Assembly (NCBI RefSeq): GCF_000949385.2 | Contig: NZ_JYKO02000001.1 | Coordinates: 1,326,620-1,390,619, forward strand | Direction of reading: 5' to 3' | Origin: Pseudomonas sp. LFM046 | GTDB taxonomy: Bacteria > Pseudomonadota > Gammaproteobacteria > Pseudomonadales > Pseudomonadaceae | DNA length: 64,000 nt | Part shown: positions 17,801 through 25,557 of the stretch, one piece after another | Layout of the letters: every line of letters starts with the position of its first letter | How positions within the stretch are numbered: position 1 is the stretch's first letter | Notes under the pieces: model-generated | Database searches by the model: none | What the model was told of the DNA's origin: nothing | What the model saw: the letters and a program-made list of their open reading frames with translations, nothing else | Program-made: the position numbers and the translations under genes

Positions 17801-18445
17801 AGCGCCTCGCTGGCGCGCTCGATGATCTCGATCGGCCACAACCTGGGCATCAAGGTGATCGCCGAAGGCGTGGAGCAGGTGGAGCAGCTGGGCTTCCTGC
17901 GCGCCGCCGGCTGTGACGAGTTGCAGGGTTACTACTACTCCCCGCCGCTGCCACCCCAGGCGTGCATGCAGTTCCTGCAGGAGGGCGCGTCACTCTCGTT
18001 GCCGTCGAACATCCTCGACGGCAGTGAGCGCTACCTGCTGATCATCGACGACGAGCCGGGCATCCTCAACGCGCTGAAGCGGACCCTACGGCTGGAGAAC
18101 TATCGGATTCTCACCGCCAGTTCCAGCGCCGAAGCGATGAACCTGATGGCGACCTATGGCGTGGACGTGGTGCTGACCGACCTGCGCCTCGCCGACATGA
18201 ACGGGGTGGAATTCCTGCGCCGGCTCAAGGTGATCTTCCCTGACGTGATCCGCATGGTGCTCAGTGGCTCCACCGAGGTCAGCAGCATCCTCAAGTCGGT
18301 GAACGAAGGCGTGATCTATCGCTTCATCACCAAACCCTGGGACCCCGACGACCTGCGCATTCAGTTGCGCGAGGCCTTCCAGCAGCGGGAGCTGCACCGC
18401 GAGATCAAGCGCATGCGCCAGCAGATCGCATTGGCCCAGGGGTGA
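14858..18445 (+). CDS. REC-GAF-PAS-PAS-GGDEF-EAL-REC cyclic-di-GMP output protein
   Basis: Output of the chemosensory operon, 1195 residues. Domains in order: REC (Asp57 in VISDIVMPEMDG); a helical linker; a GAF-like domain (about 190-345) containing a cysteine cluster (C259, C263, C265, C278, C283); two PAS/PAC units (about 365-620; the second has the GRNCRFLQG motif seen in LOV-type domains); GGDEF with intact GGDEF at 698-702 and an upstream REID inhibitory site; EAL with EAL at 826-828 plus ELTENIL, DDFGTGYSSL and AEGVEQ; and a second REC at about 1055-1175 (Asp1108 in LTDLRLADMNG), similar to RpfG receivers. Both catalytic signatures are intact, so synthesis and hydrolysis of c-di-GMP are both possible. 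It occupies the place of WspR. Confidence 0.92.
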   Translation: MTMYADADILVVEDSPTQATELQYMLESVGCQVRIARNGVEALARIAEQRPTIVISDIVMPEMDGYELCRQLKGSAQTQAIPVILVTSLADARDVVHGLASGADNFIVKPFDEKYLMSRIRYFLVNLELRTHERVQMGVEVVLEGERHFITAGRQQILDLLISTYEQGVRLNHELQAKHDELARSNSLLNCLFHFTSGLTDAQSEQHVIDASLRRILEFPDAEAAWLLMADSLEAGDSARVAGTRARGRAFGLETLSACARSCPCRHAWVSDAMSQPCNFEGCPALAELPGRPVHASIPLILGGEIIGMLNVVQRDAKAWSDESLNALASIGRQLAMALGRVRLFESMEKLVEQRTEALAKSEALLRNVLDSLPVGVLVSDPQGRLIMSNPESSLIWGGSHPIGVESDHQYRGWWADSGEPIKSDDWSVMRAVKQGLVSRNEMIDIQTFNGRHKTILNSAVPILDRNDTVQGAIVVFQDVTEQRRRDLEIRIRTRAVEASVNAVVITDNEQPDQPIVYVNPAFERITGYSAEEVIGRNCRFLQGEDRDQPSLDNIRRLLHAQEEGGALLRNYRKDGSAFWNDLKVAPVVNDRGKVSHFVGILHDITEAKRYQEELEHQANHDSLTELPNRNLLNDRISQAIAQAARKHGSFTLAFMDIDRFKVVNDSLGHNAGDQLLIQVANRLRSRVREIDTVARLGGDEFVILLTDTDQLGEQVSWLERLKQSIAAPVMLGEQEVAVSCSIGFCCYPSDGRDASTLLRNADTAMYQAKHQGRNRICAFMPEMNQQVQMRLSVERETRLGLQNHEFMVVYQPQLDLQNGRLCGFEALVRWNRGGKMISPNEFIPLAEETGWIVSIDFYVFEMVCKQLSIWRRVFNHGLSVAVNFSAISFAETDFIERVLGILKMHGISPRWIKIELTENILMTNADDALQKMRVLCDEGIRFSIDDFGTGYSSLGYLKRFPFSQLKIDRSFVTDVLTEPDSASLARSMISIGHNLGIKVIAEGVEQVEQLGFLRAAGCDELQGYYYSPPLPPQACMQFLQEGASLSLPSNILDGSERYLLIIDDEPGILNALKRTLRLENYRILTASSSAEAMNLMATYGVDVVLTDLRLADMNGVEFLRRLKVIFPDVIRMVLSGSTEVSSILKSVNEGVIYRFITKPWDPDDLRIQLREAFQQRELHREIKRMRQQIALAQG

Positions 18446-18472
18446 CCGTGCATGGGGCCGTTGGGTCTGGAT

Positions 18473-18508
18473 CGTAGGGTGCGCTGTGCGCGCCGATTTC
18501 CGGATCGG
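18473..18508. repeat. GTAGGGTGCGC-type intergenic repeat
   Basis: Contains CGTAGGGTGCGCTGTGCGCG followed by a partly complementary GATTTCCGGATCGG. The same core recurs at 33937 and as an inverted pair at 55041-55120. It is typical of dispersed palindromic elements in Pseudomonas intergenic DNA, and here separates two operons. Confidence 0.6.
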
Positions 18509-18536
18509 CTTCATCCTGCCAGCTCGGGCATTCGCG

Positions 18537-19238
18537 TCAGCGGGACGCGCCGCCCATCCCTTCGGCCCGCATGATCTCGGCGATGATCGGCACCGGGGTC
18601 ATCAGGTGGGCGCGCATCATTTCGCTGGCGCGTTTGGCGTCGCGGGCGAGGATGGCTTCCACCAGCGCCGCGTGTTCCTGGCGCTTGAGTTCCAGGGCTT
18701 CTTCGGAGAACACGGTCTGGGTCAGCCAGAGGTGGCGGTAGCGTTCGGCCTGGTCGAATAGGTAGGTGCGCGCCTGCAGCAGGTGCTTGGAGCCGCAGCC
18801 TGAGGCGATGGCGGTGTGGAAGGCCTTGTGGCGCTGGTCCCAGACGTCCAGGCGCTGCTCGCGGGTCTTCACTTCCATCACCTTGGCCAGGGTGTGGGAC
18901 TGGGCCAGCACCGAGGCTTCCCAGGCGTCGTCGCCGCGCTCGATGGCCAGGCCGACGATCATCGCCTCCAGGTTGGCGCGGGCGTCGTAGATGTCCTTCA
19001 TCTCTTCCACGGACATGGGCGCCACGCGGTAGCCCTTCTGGCTGATGGCGACCACCAGCTTCTCCGCCACCAGTTGCGACAGGGCTTCCCGCAGCGGGCC
19101 CACGCCCAGGTCGTAGCGTTCCTTCAGGGTGCTCATCAGGAGCTTTTCACCGGGCTTGAACACGCCACGGATGATGTCCTGCTTGAGCCACTCATACCCG
19201 CTGAAAGCCGAGTTCTGACGAGGGGCGAGTGCTTCCAA
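18537..19238 (-). CDS. csiR: GntR/FCD repressor of glutarate operon, CsiR (GlaR)
   Basis: Transcriptional repressor of the csiD-lhgO-gabDT genes; in E. coli its inducer is glutarate. It has 233 residues with a winged-helix domain (SGYEWLKQDIIRG...LKERYDLGVGPLREALSQLVAEKLVV) followed by an FCD ligand domain with metal-type residues (DARANLEAMIVGLA, HKAFHTAIASGC). I chose a TTG start at 19238: it follows GAGGAA with 7-nt spacing and gives MEALAPRQNSAFSGYEW, in line with E. coli CsiR length. Upstream in-frame ATGs lie in the AT-rich promoter. It is divergent from csiD. Confidence 0.9.
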   Translation of the reverse strand: MEALAPRQNSAFSGYEWLKQDIIRGVFKPGEKLLMSTLKERYDLGVGPLREALSQLVAEKLVVAISQKGYRVAPMSVEEMKDIYDARANLEAMIVGLAIERGDDAWEASVLAQSHTLAKVMEVKTREQRLDVWDQRHKAFHTAIASGCGSKHLLQARTYLFDQAERYRHLWLTQTVFSEEALELKRQEHAALVEAILARDAKRASEMMRAHLMTPVPIIAEIMRAEGMGGASR

Positions 19239-19330
19239 GGTGCTGTTCCTCAAAACGTTTTGCGGATCATACCCAAACGTCTTTTCTGCGAAAAACAGTG
19301 GACAAACGTGTGTTTTATTTTCGTTTTTCA

Positions 19331-19346
19331 AAAATGTAGACATTTT
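19331..19346. promoter_or_regulatory. Putative CsiR operator (perfect palindrome)
   Basis: AAAATGT-AG-ACATTTT is a perfect 7+7 bp inverted repeat in the csiR/csiD divergent promoter. The core TGT-N2-ACA is the form recognised by FCD-class GntR repressors, and ATGTAGACATTTT fits the ATGT-N5-TTTT half-site I recall for E. coli CsiR. A second, weaker TTGT-N5-TATT lies at 19351-19363. Confidence 0.6.
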
Positions 19347-19420
19347 TAATTTGTGGCGATATTTTTTACTCGCCCGACTGATCCGGGCACTGCCCACCAC
19401 CCCTTTGCCAGGAAACCGCC

Positions 19421-20398
19421 ATGAACGCCTTTACGAAGATCGAGGACCCTGTGATGCCGATGCCGCTGGAGACCCGCGGGTTCACCGTCGCGCCTTCCCA
19501 GCAGTCGCCGCGCCTGCTCGAACTGACCTTCGCCCGCGAAACGGTGGAGGCCTTCATCAAGGCGGTGGGCGAGTGGCCGGTACAGGCCCTGGAGTACAAG
19601 TCCTTCCTGCGCTTCCGCGTCGGTCAGATCCTCGACGAGCTGTGCGAAGGCACCCTGCGCCCGGTGCTGCTGAACACCATCCTCAGCCGTGCGACCGGCG
19701 GCATGCTGATCACCCCCGTCGGGCTGGATGACGTGAGCCAGGCCGAGGACATGGTGAAGTTCACCACCGCCTGTGCCCACCTGATCGGCCGTTCCAACTA
19801 CGACGCCATGAGCGGCCAGTTCTACGCCCGCTTCGTGGTGGTCAACACCGACAACTCCGACAGCTACCTGCGTCAGCCGCACCGCGTCATGGAGCTGCAC
19901 AACGACGGCACCTTCGTGAACCAGATCACCGACTACGTGCTGATGCTGAAGATCGACGAGAAGAACATGGAAGGCGGCAACTCCCTGATCCTGCACCTGG
20001 ACGACTGGGAGCAGTGCGACGAGTTCTTCCGCCACCCGCTGGCCCGCCGCGAGATGCGCTGGACCGCGCCGCCGAGCAAGAAGGTCACCGAGGACGTGTT
20101 CCACCCGGTGTTCGACACCGACGCCGAAGGCCGCCCGACCATGCGCTACATCGACCAGTTCGTGCAGCCGGAAAACTTCGAGGAAGGCATCTGGCTGAAC
20201 GCCCTGTCCGAGTCCCTGGAAGGCAGCCCGCAGAAGCTTTCCGTACCGGTGCCGGTGGGCAGCTTCCTGCTGATCAACAACCTGTTCTGGCTCCACGGCC
20301 GCGACCGCTTCATCCCCCACGAGGGCCTGCGTCGCGAACTGATGCGCCAGCGCGGTTTCATCAGCTACCAGAAGCCGCGTTACCTGCGCGGTCAATAA
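19421..20398 (+). CDS. csiD: Glutarate 2-hydroxylase CsiD (GlaH)
   Basis: Fe(II)/2-oxoglutarate dioxygenase converting glutarate to L-2-hydroxyglutarate in lysine/5-aminovalerate breakdown. It has 325 residues. The metal ligands His160 and Asp162 (ELHNDGTF) and His292 (FWLHGRDRF) fall at the same numbers as in the E. coli enzyme, and the 2-oxoglutarate-binding Arg lies just after ([11 protein letters not shown]). Start at 19421 with AGGAAA upstream. First gene of the pathway operon. Confidence 0.96.
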   Translation: MNAFTKIEDPVMPMPLETRGFTVAPSQQSPRLLELTFARETVEAFIKAVGEWPVQALEYKSFLRFRVGQILDELCEGTLRPVLLNTILSRATGGMLITPVGLDDVSQAEDMVKFTTACAHLIGRSNYDAMSGQFYARFVVVNTDNSDSYLRQPHRVMELHNDGTFVNQITDYVLMLKIDEKNMEGGNSLILHLDDWEQCDEFFRHPLARREMRWTAPPSKKVTEDVFHPVFDTDAEGRPTMRYIDQFVQPENFEEGIWLNALSESLEGSPQKLSVPVPVGSFLLINNLFWLHGRDRFIPHEGLRRELMRQRGFISYQKPRYLRGQ

Positions 20399-20464
20399 TC
20401 AATGAAGCACGACGGAGGGCTGCCACGGGCGGCCCTTCGCCGTGCTCGACGAGCATGTTCGACC

Positions 20465-20497
20465 GTAGGTTGGCGCCGAGCGCAGCGAGGCCCAACG
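20465..20497. repeat. Intergenic palindrome between csiD and lhgO
   Basis: GTAGGTTGG...CCCAACG, an imperfect inverted repeat of the Pseudomonas intergenic type with inner GAGCGCAGCGAG. Just before it, GGGCTGCC/GGCGGCCC (about 20417-20440) can form another hairpin. Both sit inside the operon and could lower downstream expression or stabilise the upstream message. Confidence 0.5.
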
Positions 20498-20535
20498 CCA
20501 TGAAGGTTGCTGCGCGAACGCGCGAGGTAATGGCT

Positions 20536-21786
20536 GTGTACGATTTCATCATCATCGGCGGCGGTATCGTGGGCATGTCCACGGCCATGCAGCTGATGCA
20601 GGTTTACCCGGACGCCAAGGTTCTCCTCCTGGAGAAGGAATCCGGCCCGGCCCGGCACCAGACCGGCCACAACAGCGGTGTGATCCACGCCGGCGTCTAC
20701 TACACCCCCGGCAGCCTCAAGGCGCGCTTCTGCCTGGAAGGCAACAAGGCCACCAAGGCCTTCTGCAACAAGCACGGCATCCGTTACGACGAGTGCGGCA
20801 AGCTGCTGGTGGCCACCAACGACCTGGAAATGGAGCGCATGAAGGCGCTCTGGGAACGCACCGCCGCCAACGGCCTGGAGCGTTACTGGCTGTCCGCCGC
20901 CGAGCTGCGCGAGCGTGAACCGAACATCGTCGGCATGGGCGGCATCTTCGTGCCCTCCAGCGGCATCGTCAGCTACGCCGAAGTCACTACCGCCATGGGC
21001 CGCGAGTTCCAGGCCGCCGGTGGCGAGATCCGCTATAACGCCGAGGTCACCGGCCTCGACGAGCGCGCCGACGAAGTGGTGGTGCGCACCCGCACCGACG
21101 AGTTCCGCAGCCGCTACCTGATCACCTGCTCGGGCCTGATGGCCGACCGCGTGGTGCGCATGCTCGGCATCGAGCCGAGCTTCATCATCTGCCCGTTCCG
21201 GGGCGAGTACTACCTGCTCCCCAAGCAGCACAACCAGATCGTCAACCACCTGATCTACCCGATCCCGGACCCGTCCATGCCGTTCCTCGGCGTGCACCTG
21301 ACCCGGATGATCGACGGCACCGTCACCGTCGGCCCGAACGCTGTGCTCGCCATGAAGCGCGAGGGCTACCGCAAGGCCGATATCTCCGTCTCCGACATGT
21401 TCGAGACCCTGACGTCTCCCGGCATCCTCAAGGTGCTGGCGAAGAACCTGCGCCCCGGCCTGATCGAGATGAAGAACTCCCTGTTCAAGGGCGGCTACCT
21501 CAAGGAAGTGCAGAAATACTGCCCGAGCATCACCAAGGCCGACCTCACCCCCTATCCGGCCGGTGTGCGCGCCCAGGCGGTGTCCCGCGAGGGCAAGCTC
21601 ATCGACGATTTCCTCTTCGTGAACACCCCGCGCAGCGTGAACGTGTGCAACGCACCGTCCCCCGCTGCCACCTCCGCGATCCCGATCGGCGCTCACATCG
21701 TCGACAAGGTGCGTGAGCAGATCGCCGCGTCTGGCGCCCGTTTCACCGTCAAAGCCACCGATAACAAGCAGCGGGCCGCCGGCTGA
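20536..21786 (+). CDS. lhgO: L-2-hydroxyglutarate dehydrogenase/oxidase LhgO (LhgD)
   Basis: FAD enzyme oxidising L-2-hydroxyglutarate to 2-oxoglutarate and passing electrons to quinone. The Rossmann motif IIIGGGIVGMSTA is at the N-terminus, and HQTGHNSGVIHAGVYYTPGSLKA is the family signature. GTG at 20536 is preferred: GAGGT lies 7 nt upstream and the product begins MYDFIIIGGG like E. coli LhgO. The in-frame ATG at 20530 is only 1 nt from that site. The product is 416 residues, which is normal. Confidence 0.93.
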   Translation: MYDFIIIGGGIVGMSTAMQLMQVYPDAKVLLLEKESGPARHQTGHNSGVIHAGVYYTPGSLKARFCLEGNKATKAFCNKHGIRYDECGKLLVATNDLEMERMKALWERTAANGLERYWLSAAELREREPNIVGMGGIFVPSSGIVSYAEVTTAMGREFQAAGGEIRYNAEVTGLDERADEVVVRTRTDEFRSRYLITCSGLMADRVVRMLGIEPSFIICPFRGEYYLLPKQHNQIVNHLIYPIPDPSMPFLGVHLTRMIDGTVTVGPNAVLAMKREGYRKADISVSDMFETLTSPGILKVLAKNLRPGLIEMKNSLFKGGYLKEVQKYCPSITKADLTPYPAGVRAQAVSREGKLIDDFLFVNTPRSVNVCNAPSPAATSAIPIGAHIVDKVREQIAASGARFTVKATDNKQRAAG

Positions 21787-21824
21787 GCCGTCGTCACCAC
21801 CGCCCATTCCAGAGGATGACAAGC

Positions 21825-23273
21825 GTGCAACTGAAAGACTCCACCCTGTTCCGCCAGCAGGCGTACATCGATGGTGCCTGGGTCGATGCCGACAACGGCC
21901 AGACCCTCAAGGTGAACAACCCGGCCAGCGGCGAACTGATCGGCACCGTGCCGAAGATGGGCGCTGCCGAAACCCGCCGCGCCATCGAAGCCGCCGAGCG
22001 CGCCCTGCCGGCCTGGCGTGCGCTGACCGCCAAGGATCGCGCCAACCGCCTGCGCCGCTGGTTCGAGCTGATGATGCAGAACCAGGACGACCTGGCCCGC
22101 CTGATGACCCTGGAGCAGGGCAAGCCGCTGGTGGAGTCCCGTGGCGAGATCGCCTACGCCGCCTCTTTCCTTGAGTGGTTCGGCGAAGAAGCCAAGCGCG
22201 TCTATGGCGACATGATTCCCGGCCACCAGCCGGACAAGCGCCTGATGGTGATCAAGCAGCCCATCGGCGTCACCGCCGCCATCACCCCGTGGAACTTCCC
22301 CTCCGCGATGATCACCCGCAAGGCCGGCCCGGCCCTGGCCGCCGGCTGCACCATGGTGCTCAAGCCTGCCTCGCAGACCCCGTACTCCGCCCTGGCCCTG
22401 GCCGAACTGGCTGAACGTGCCGGCATCCCCAAGGGCGTGCTGAGCGTGGTCACCGGCTCCGCTGGCGAAGTGGGCGGCGAGCTGACCAGCAACCCCATCG
22501 TCCGCAAGCTGACCTTCACCGGTTCCACCGAGATCGGCCGCCAGCTGATGGCCGAGTGCGCCAAGGACATCAAGAAGGTGTCCCTGGAGCTGGGCGGCAA
22601 TGCCCCGTTCATCGTCTTCGACGACGCCGATCTGGATGCCGCCGTGGAAGGCGCGCTGATCTCCAAATACCGCAACAACGGCCAGACCTGCGTCTGCGCC
22701 AACCGCCTGTACGTGCAGGACGGCGTGTACGACGCCTTCGTCGACAAGCTGAAGGCCGCCGTGGCGCGCCTGAAGATCGGCAACGGCCTGGAAGACGGCA
22801 TCACCACCGGCCCGCTGATCGACGCCAAGGCGGTGGCCAAGGTGCAGGAGCACATCGAGGACGCGGTTTCCAAGGGCGCCAACGTCGTTTCCGGCGGCAA
22901 GCCCCACGCCCTGGGCGGCACCTTCTTCGAGCCGACCATCCTGGTCGACGTACCGAAGAACGCGGCTGTGGCCAAGGAAGAAACCTTCGGCCCGCTGGCG
23001 CCGCTGTTCCGCTTCAAGGACGAAGACGAGGTCATCGCCTTCTCCAATGACACCGAATACGGCCTGGCTGCCTACTTCTACGCCCGCGACCTGGGCCGCG
23101 TGTTCCGCGTGGCCGAGGCCCTGGAATACGGCATCGTCGGCATCAACACCGGGATCATCTCCAACGAAGTCGCGCCTTTCGGCGGCGTGAAGGCATCGGG
23201 CCTGGGCCGTGAAGGCTCCAAGTACGGCATCGATGACTACCTGGAAATCAAATACCTCTGCATCGGCGTGTAA
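21825..23273 (+). CDS. gabD: Succinate/glutarate semialdehyde dehydrogenase GabD (DavD)
   Basis: NADP-dependent oxidation of succinate or glutarate semialdehyde in GABA and 5-aminovalerate breakdown. It has 482 residues, the same as E. coli GabD. Catalytic Cys289 (NNGQTCVCANR) and general-base Glu in SLELGGNAPF are present. I prefer GTG at 21825 over the in-frame ATG at 21816: the AGAGGA site at 21811-21816 is 8 nt from the GTG but overlaps that ATG, and the product MQLKDSTLFRQQAY matches the family start. Confidence 0.95.
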   Translation: MQLKDSTLFRQQAYIDGAWVDADNGQTLKVNNPASGELIGTVPKMGAAETRRAIEAAERALPAWRALTAKDRANRLRRWFELMMQNQDDLARLMTLEQGKPLVESRGEIAYAASFLEWFGEEAKRVYGDMIPGHQPDKRLMVIKQPIGVTAAITPWNFPSAMITRKAGPALAAGCTMVLKPASQTPYSALALAELAERAGIPKGVLSVVTGSAGEVGGELTSNPIVRKLTFTGSTEIGRQLMAECAKDIKKVSLELGGNAPFIVFDDADLDAAVEGALISKYRNNGQTCVCANRLYVQDGVYDAFVDKLKAAVARLKIGNGLEDGITTGPLIDAKAVAKVQEHIEDAVSKGANVVSGGKPHALGGTFFEPTILVDVPKNAAVAKEETFGPLAPLFRFKDEDEVIAFSNDTEYGLAAYFYARDLGRVFRVAEALEYGIVGINTGIISNEVAPFGGVKASGLGREGSKYGIDDYLEIKYLCIGV

Positions 23274-23355
23274 GCACGGCGGATCAACAACCTTTCCTGT
23301 ACGGGCGGCCGCTGCGGCGGCTTCCCGTGCGGACGATTGCAACAGTGGAGTGATC

Positions 23356-24633
23356 ATGAATACCAACCAGAGCCTGCAACAACGCCGTATGGCCGCCATT
23401 CCCCGTGGCGTCGGCCAGATCCACCAGGTCTTCGCCGAGCGCGCCGAGAATGCCACCGTATGGGACGTCGAAGGCCGCGAGTACCTGGACTTCGCCGGCG
23501 GCATCGCCGTCCTGAACACCGGTCACCTGCACCCCAAAGTCATGGCTGCCGTGCAGGAGCAGTTGGCCAAGCTGACCCACACCTGCTTCCACGTCTTCGG
23601 CTACGAGCCCTACGTGGCCCTGGCCGAGAAGATCAACCAATTGGTGCCGGGCAGCTTCGAGAAGAAGACCCTGCTGGTCACCACCGGCGCCGAGGCTGTG
23701 GAAAACGCCATCAAGATCGCCCGCGCCGCCACCGGCCGTAACGGCGTGATCGCCTTCACCGGTGCCTACCACGGTCGTACCCAGTACACCCTGAGCCTGA
23801 CCGGCAAGGTGGTGCCGTACTCCGCCGGCATGGGCCTGATGCCGGGCGGCGTGTACCGCGCCCAGTACCCGAACGCCATCCACGGCGTTTCGGTGGACGC
23901 GTCCATGGCCAGCATCGAGCGCATCTTCAAGAACGACGCCGCCCCCAGCGACATCGCCGCGATCATCCTCGAACCCGTTCAGGGCGAGGGCGGCTTCAAT
24001 GTCGCGCCGAAGGACTTCATGGCCCGCCTGCGCGCCCTGTGCGACCAGCACGGCATCCTGCTGATCGCCGACGAAGTGCAGACCGGCGCTGGCCGTACCG
24101 GCACTTTCTTCGCCATGGAGCAGATGGGCGTCGCCGCCGACCTCACCACCTTCGCCAAGTCCATCGCCGGTGGCTTCCCGCTGGCGGGCGTGTCCGGCCG
24201 TGCTGACGTCATGGACGCCGTGGCCCCGGGCGGCCTGGGTGGCACCTACGCCGGCAGCCCGGTTTCCTGCGCCGCCGCCCTGGCGGTGATCGAAGCTTTC
24301 GAAAGCGAGAAGCTGCTGGACCGCGCCAAGTCCGTGGGTGAAATCCTCACCGCTGGCCTGCGCAAGATCGGTGAGCGCCACAACAGCCTGGTGGACGTAC
24401 GCAACCTCGGCGCCATGGTTGCCGTGGAGCTGTTCGAGGGCGGCAATGTGACCAGGCCGGCTGCCGAACTGACCGGCAAGATCGTCGCCAAGGCCCGCGA
24501 GAAAGGCCTGATCCTGCTGTCCTGCGGCACCTACTACAACGTCCTGCGCATCCTGGTACCGCTGACCGTCAGCGATGCCGACCTGGAGCGTGGTCTCTCC
24601 ATCATCGGCGAGTGCTTCGACGAACTCGCCTAA
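23356..24633 (+). CDS. gabT: 4-aminobutyrate/5-aminovalerate aminotransferase GabT (DavT)
   Basis: Class III PLP aminotransferase moving the amino group of GABA or 5-aminovalerate to 2-oxoglutarate, 425 residues. The Schiff-base lysine is Lys268 (TTFAKSIAGGFPL), the E. coli position. LIADEVQTGAGRTGTFFAMEQ is the family signature. With GabD it makes glutarate from 5-aminovalerate, which CsiD and LhgO then carry to 2-oxoglutarate. The 82 bp between gabD and gabT hold no obvious terminator. Confidence 0.96.
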   Translation: MNTNQSLQQRRMAAIPRGVGQIHQVFAERAENATVWDVEGREYLDFAGGIAVLNTGHLHPKVMAAVQEQLAKLTHTCFHVFGYEPYVALAEKINQLVPGSFEKKTLLVTTGAEAVENAIKIARAATGRNGVIAFTGAYHGRTQYTLSLTGKVVPYSAGMGLMPGGVYRAQYPNAIHGVSVDASMASIERIFKNDAAPSDIAAIILEPVQGEGGFNVAPKDFMARLRALCDQHGILLIADEVQTGAGRTGTFFAMEQMGVAADLTTFAKSIAGGFPLAGVSGRADVMDAVAPGGLGGTYAGSPVSCAAALAVIEAFESEKLLDRAKSVGEILTAGLRKIGERHNSLVDVRNLGAMVAVELFEGGNVTRPAAELTGKIVAKAREKGLILLSCGTYYNVLRILVPLTVSDADLERGLSIIGECFDELA

Positions 24634-24654
24634 GCACCACAAAGGTCCTGCGAG

Positions 24655-24780
24655 CCAGCGAATGACCAGGCGAGGGCGGCTGAGAAAGCGGAGTTCAGGT
24701 GTCCTGAATGAGCATTTCGAAGCCGCGCTCAACACCGTCATTCCGACGTGCAGCGGACCTGAGTTTTAGAGCGTCACCCT
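24655..24780 (+). other. Structured block after gabT, possible mobile-element end or RNA
   Basis: No convincing ORF. It contains the palindrome TTCAGG-TGT-CCTGAA at 24695-24709 inside GCGAGGGCGGCTGAGAAAG...GAGCATTTCGAAGCCGCGCTCAACACC. From memory, similar blocks with different but still self-complementary palindromes occur in other Pseudomonas genomes. That would suggest conserved structure (an insertion-element end or a structured RNA), but I cannot confirm it here. It lies next to the truncated gabP. Confidence 0.35.
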
Positions 24781-24800
24781 GGTCCCTGCTCACCCGACCT

Positions 24801-24836
24801 GCCCGGCCCACCGTCCCAGGCAGGGCGGGCTTTTTT
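24801..24836 (+). terminator. Rho-independent terminator downstream of gabT
   Basis: GCCCGGCCC pairs with GGGCGGGC (one bulge) and is followed by six T residues. It ends the csiD-lhgO-gabDT transcript. Confidence 0.75.
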
Positions 24837-24905
24837 CGTCCCGCGTCTGGTGATCGCGGAGGCCGACGCTGCCCCCAGGGGCACGACAAGAACAAAAGTA
24901 ATGCC

Positions 24906-24992
24906 ATGCAGACAGATAAGAACAACCTCAGTCACGGGTTGAAGTCCCGACAAAGGCGTGAGGGGCTGAAGCCCCGGGCAACTTCGAGTTGA
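24906..24992 (+). pseudogene. gabP: Remnant of GABA permease gene gabP (5' end only)
   Basis: ATG at 24906 begins MQTDKNNLSHGLKSR, closely matching the N-terminus of GabP/amino-acid APC permeases, where NLSxGLKxRH precedes the first helix. After about 15 codons the frame runs into unrelated sequence and stops at 24990-24992, so all membrane helices are missing. The position, directly after gabT, is where gabP sits in related loci. I infer a deletion or replacement of gabP; the 3' part is not in the window. Confidence 0.6.
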
Positions 24993-24999
24993 ACGAAAA

Positions 25000-25024
25000 G
25001 ACACGCCTTCGGGCGTGTCCTTTT
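25000..25024 (+). terminator. Terminator hairpin after gabP remnant
   Basis: GACACGCC-TTCG-GGCGTGTC, an 8-bp stem with a stable TTCG loop, then CTTTTGTTT. It is preceded by AAAA, so it could work in both directions. It may be the original 3' terminator of the operon, brought next to the gabP start by the deletion. Confidence 0.75.
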
Positions 25025-25171
25025 GTTTGGGGGGCGACAGCTCTCGACTGATTCTGTTGAAAAGTCGGTGCTGTCTCGGGGCCTGCTTATCGCGGCTACT
25101 GAGGGCCCGCTCTCACGCATTGGAACCTTAAGGGATGCGGGAAATATATCTACGCTAATGGGCTGATCACG

Positions 25172-25555
25172 ATGATGCGGCGGCCTGGAGCCGATTTCGG
25201 CGGCAATAAGCAATGCCAAGGCAGTACGTGGCGCTACCTGCACCAACAGAATTTCGAGGCCTGCTCACCTACGGCCATATGCGATTGTCATAGTTTGCGC
25301 AGTTGGGCGGCGAAAAGCGGGTTGAACTGGACCCGGCCATGGATCGCCTGGACTTCCACGCGGCAATCGTGGTTATTCAGCCGCTATTGGAGGCACAACC
25401 TGACTCCTGTCGCGCTTGAGATAGCCGATAGCGGACCATCGTTCATCTTGCTGGAGCGAACCATGGTCAACGCTAGCCATCGACTCGGAGCGGAGCGCGT
25501 CCACGTCTCAAGCGGAATCACTGCCGGCCTGATCCTGCCCACCATAGCGGCATAG
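25172..25555 (+). other. Uncertain ORF / possible degraded gene
   Basis: An open frame of 127 codons with no convincing RBS and no recognised domain. In another plus frame (about 25225-25419) the translation looks more protein-like, with GLLTYGHMRL and ELDPAMDRLDFHAAIVVIQPLLE, but is broken by a stop near 25290. This suggests a decayed gene rather than a real one. I cannot name the parent family. Confidence 0.2.
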
Positions 25556-25557
25556 AC

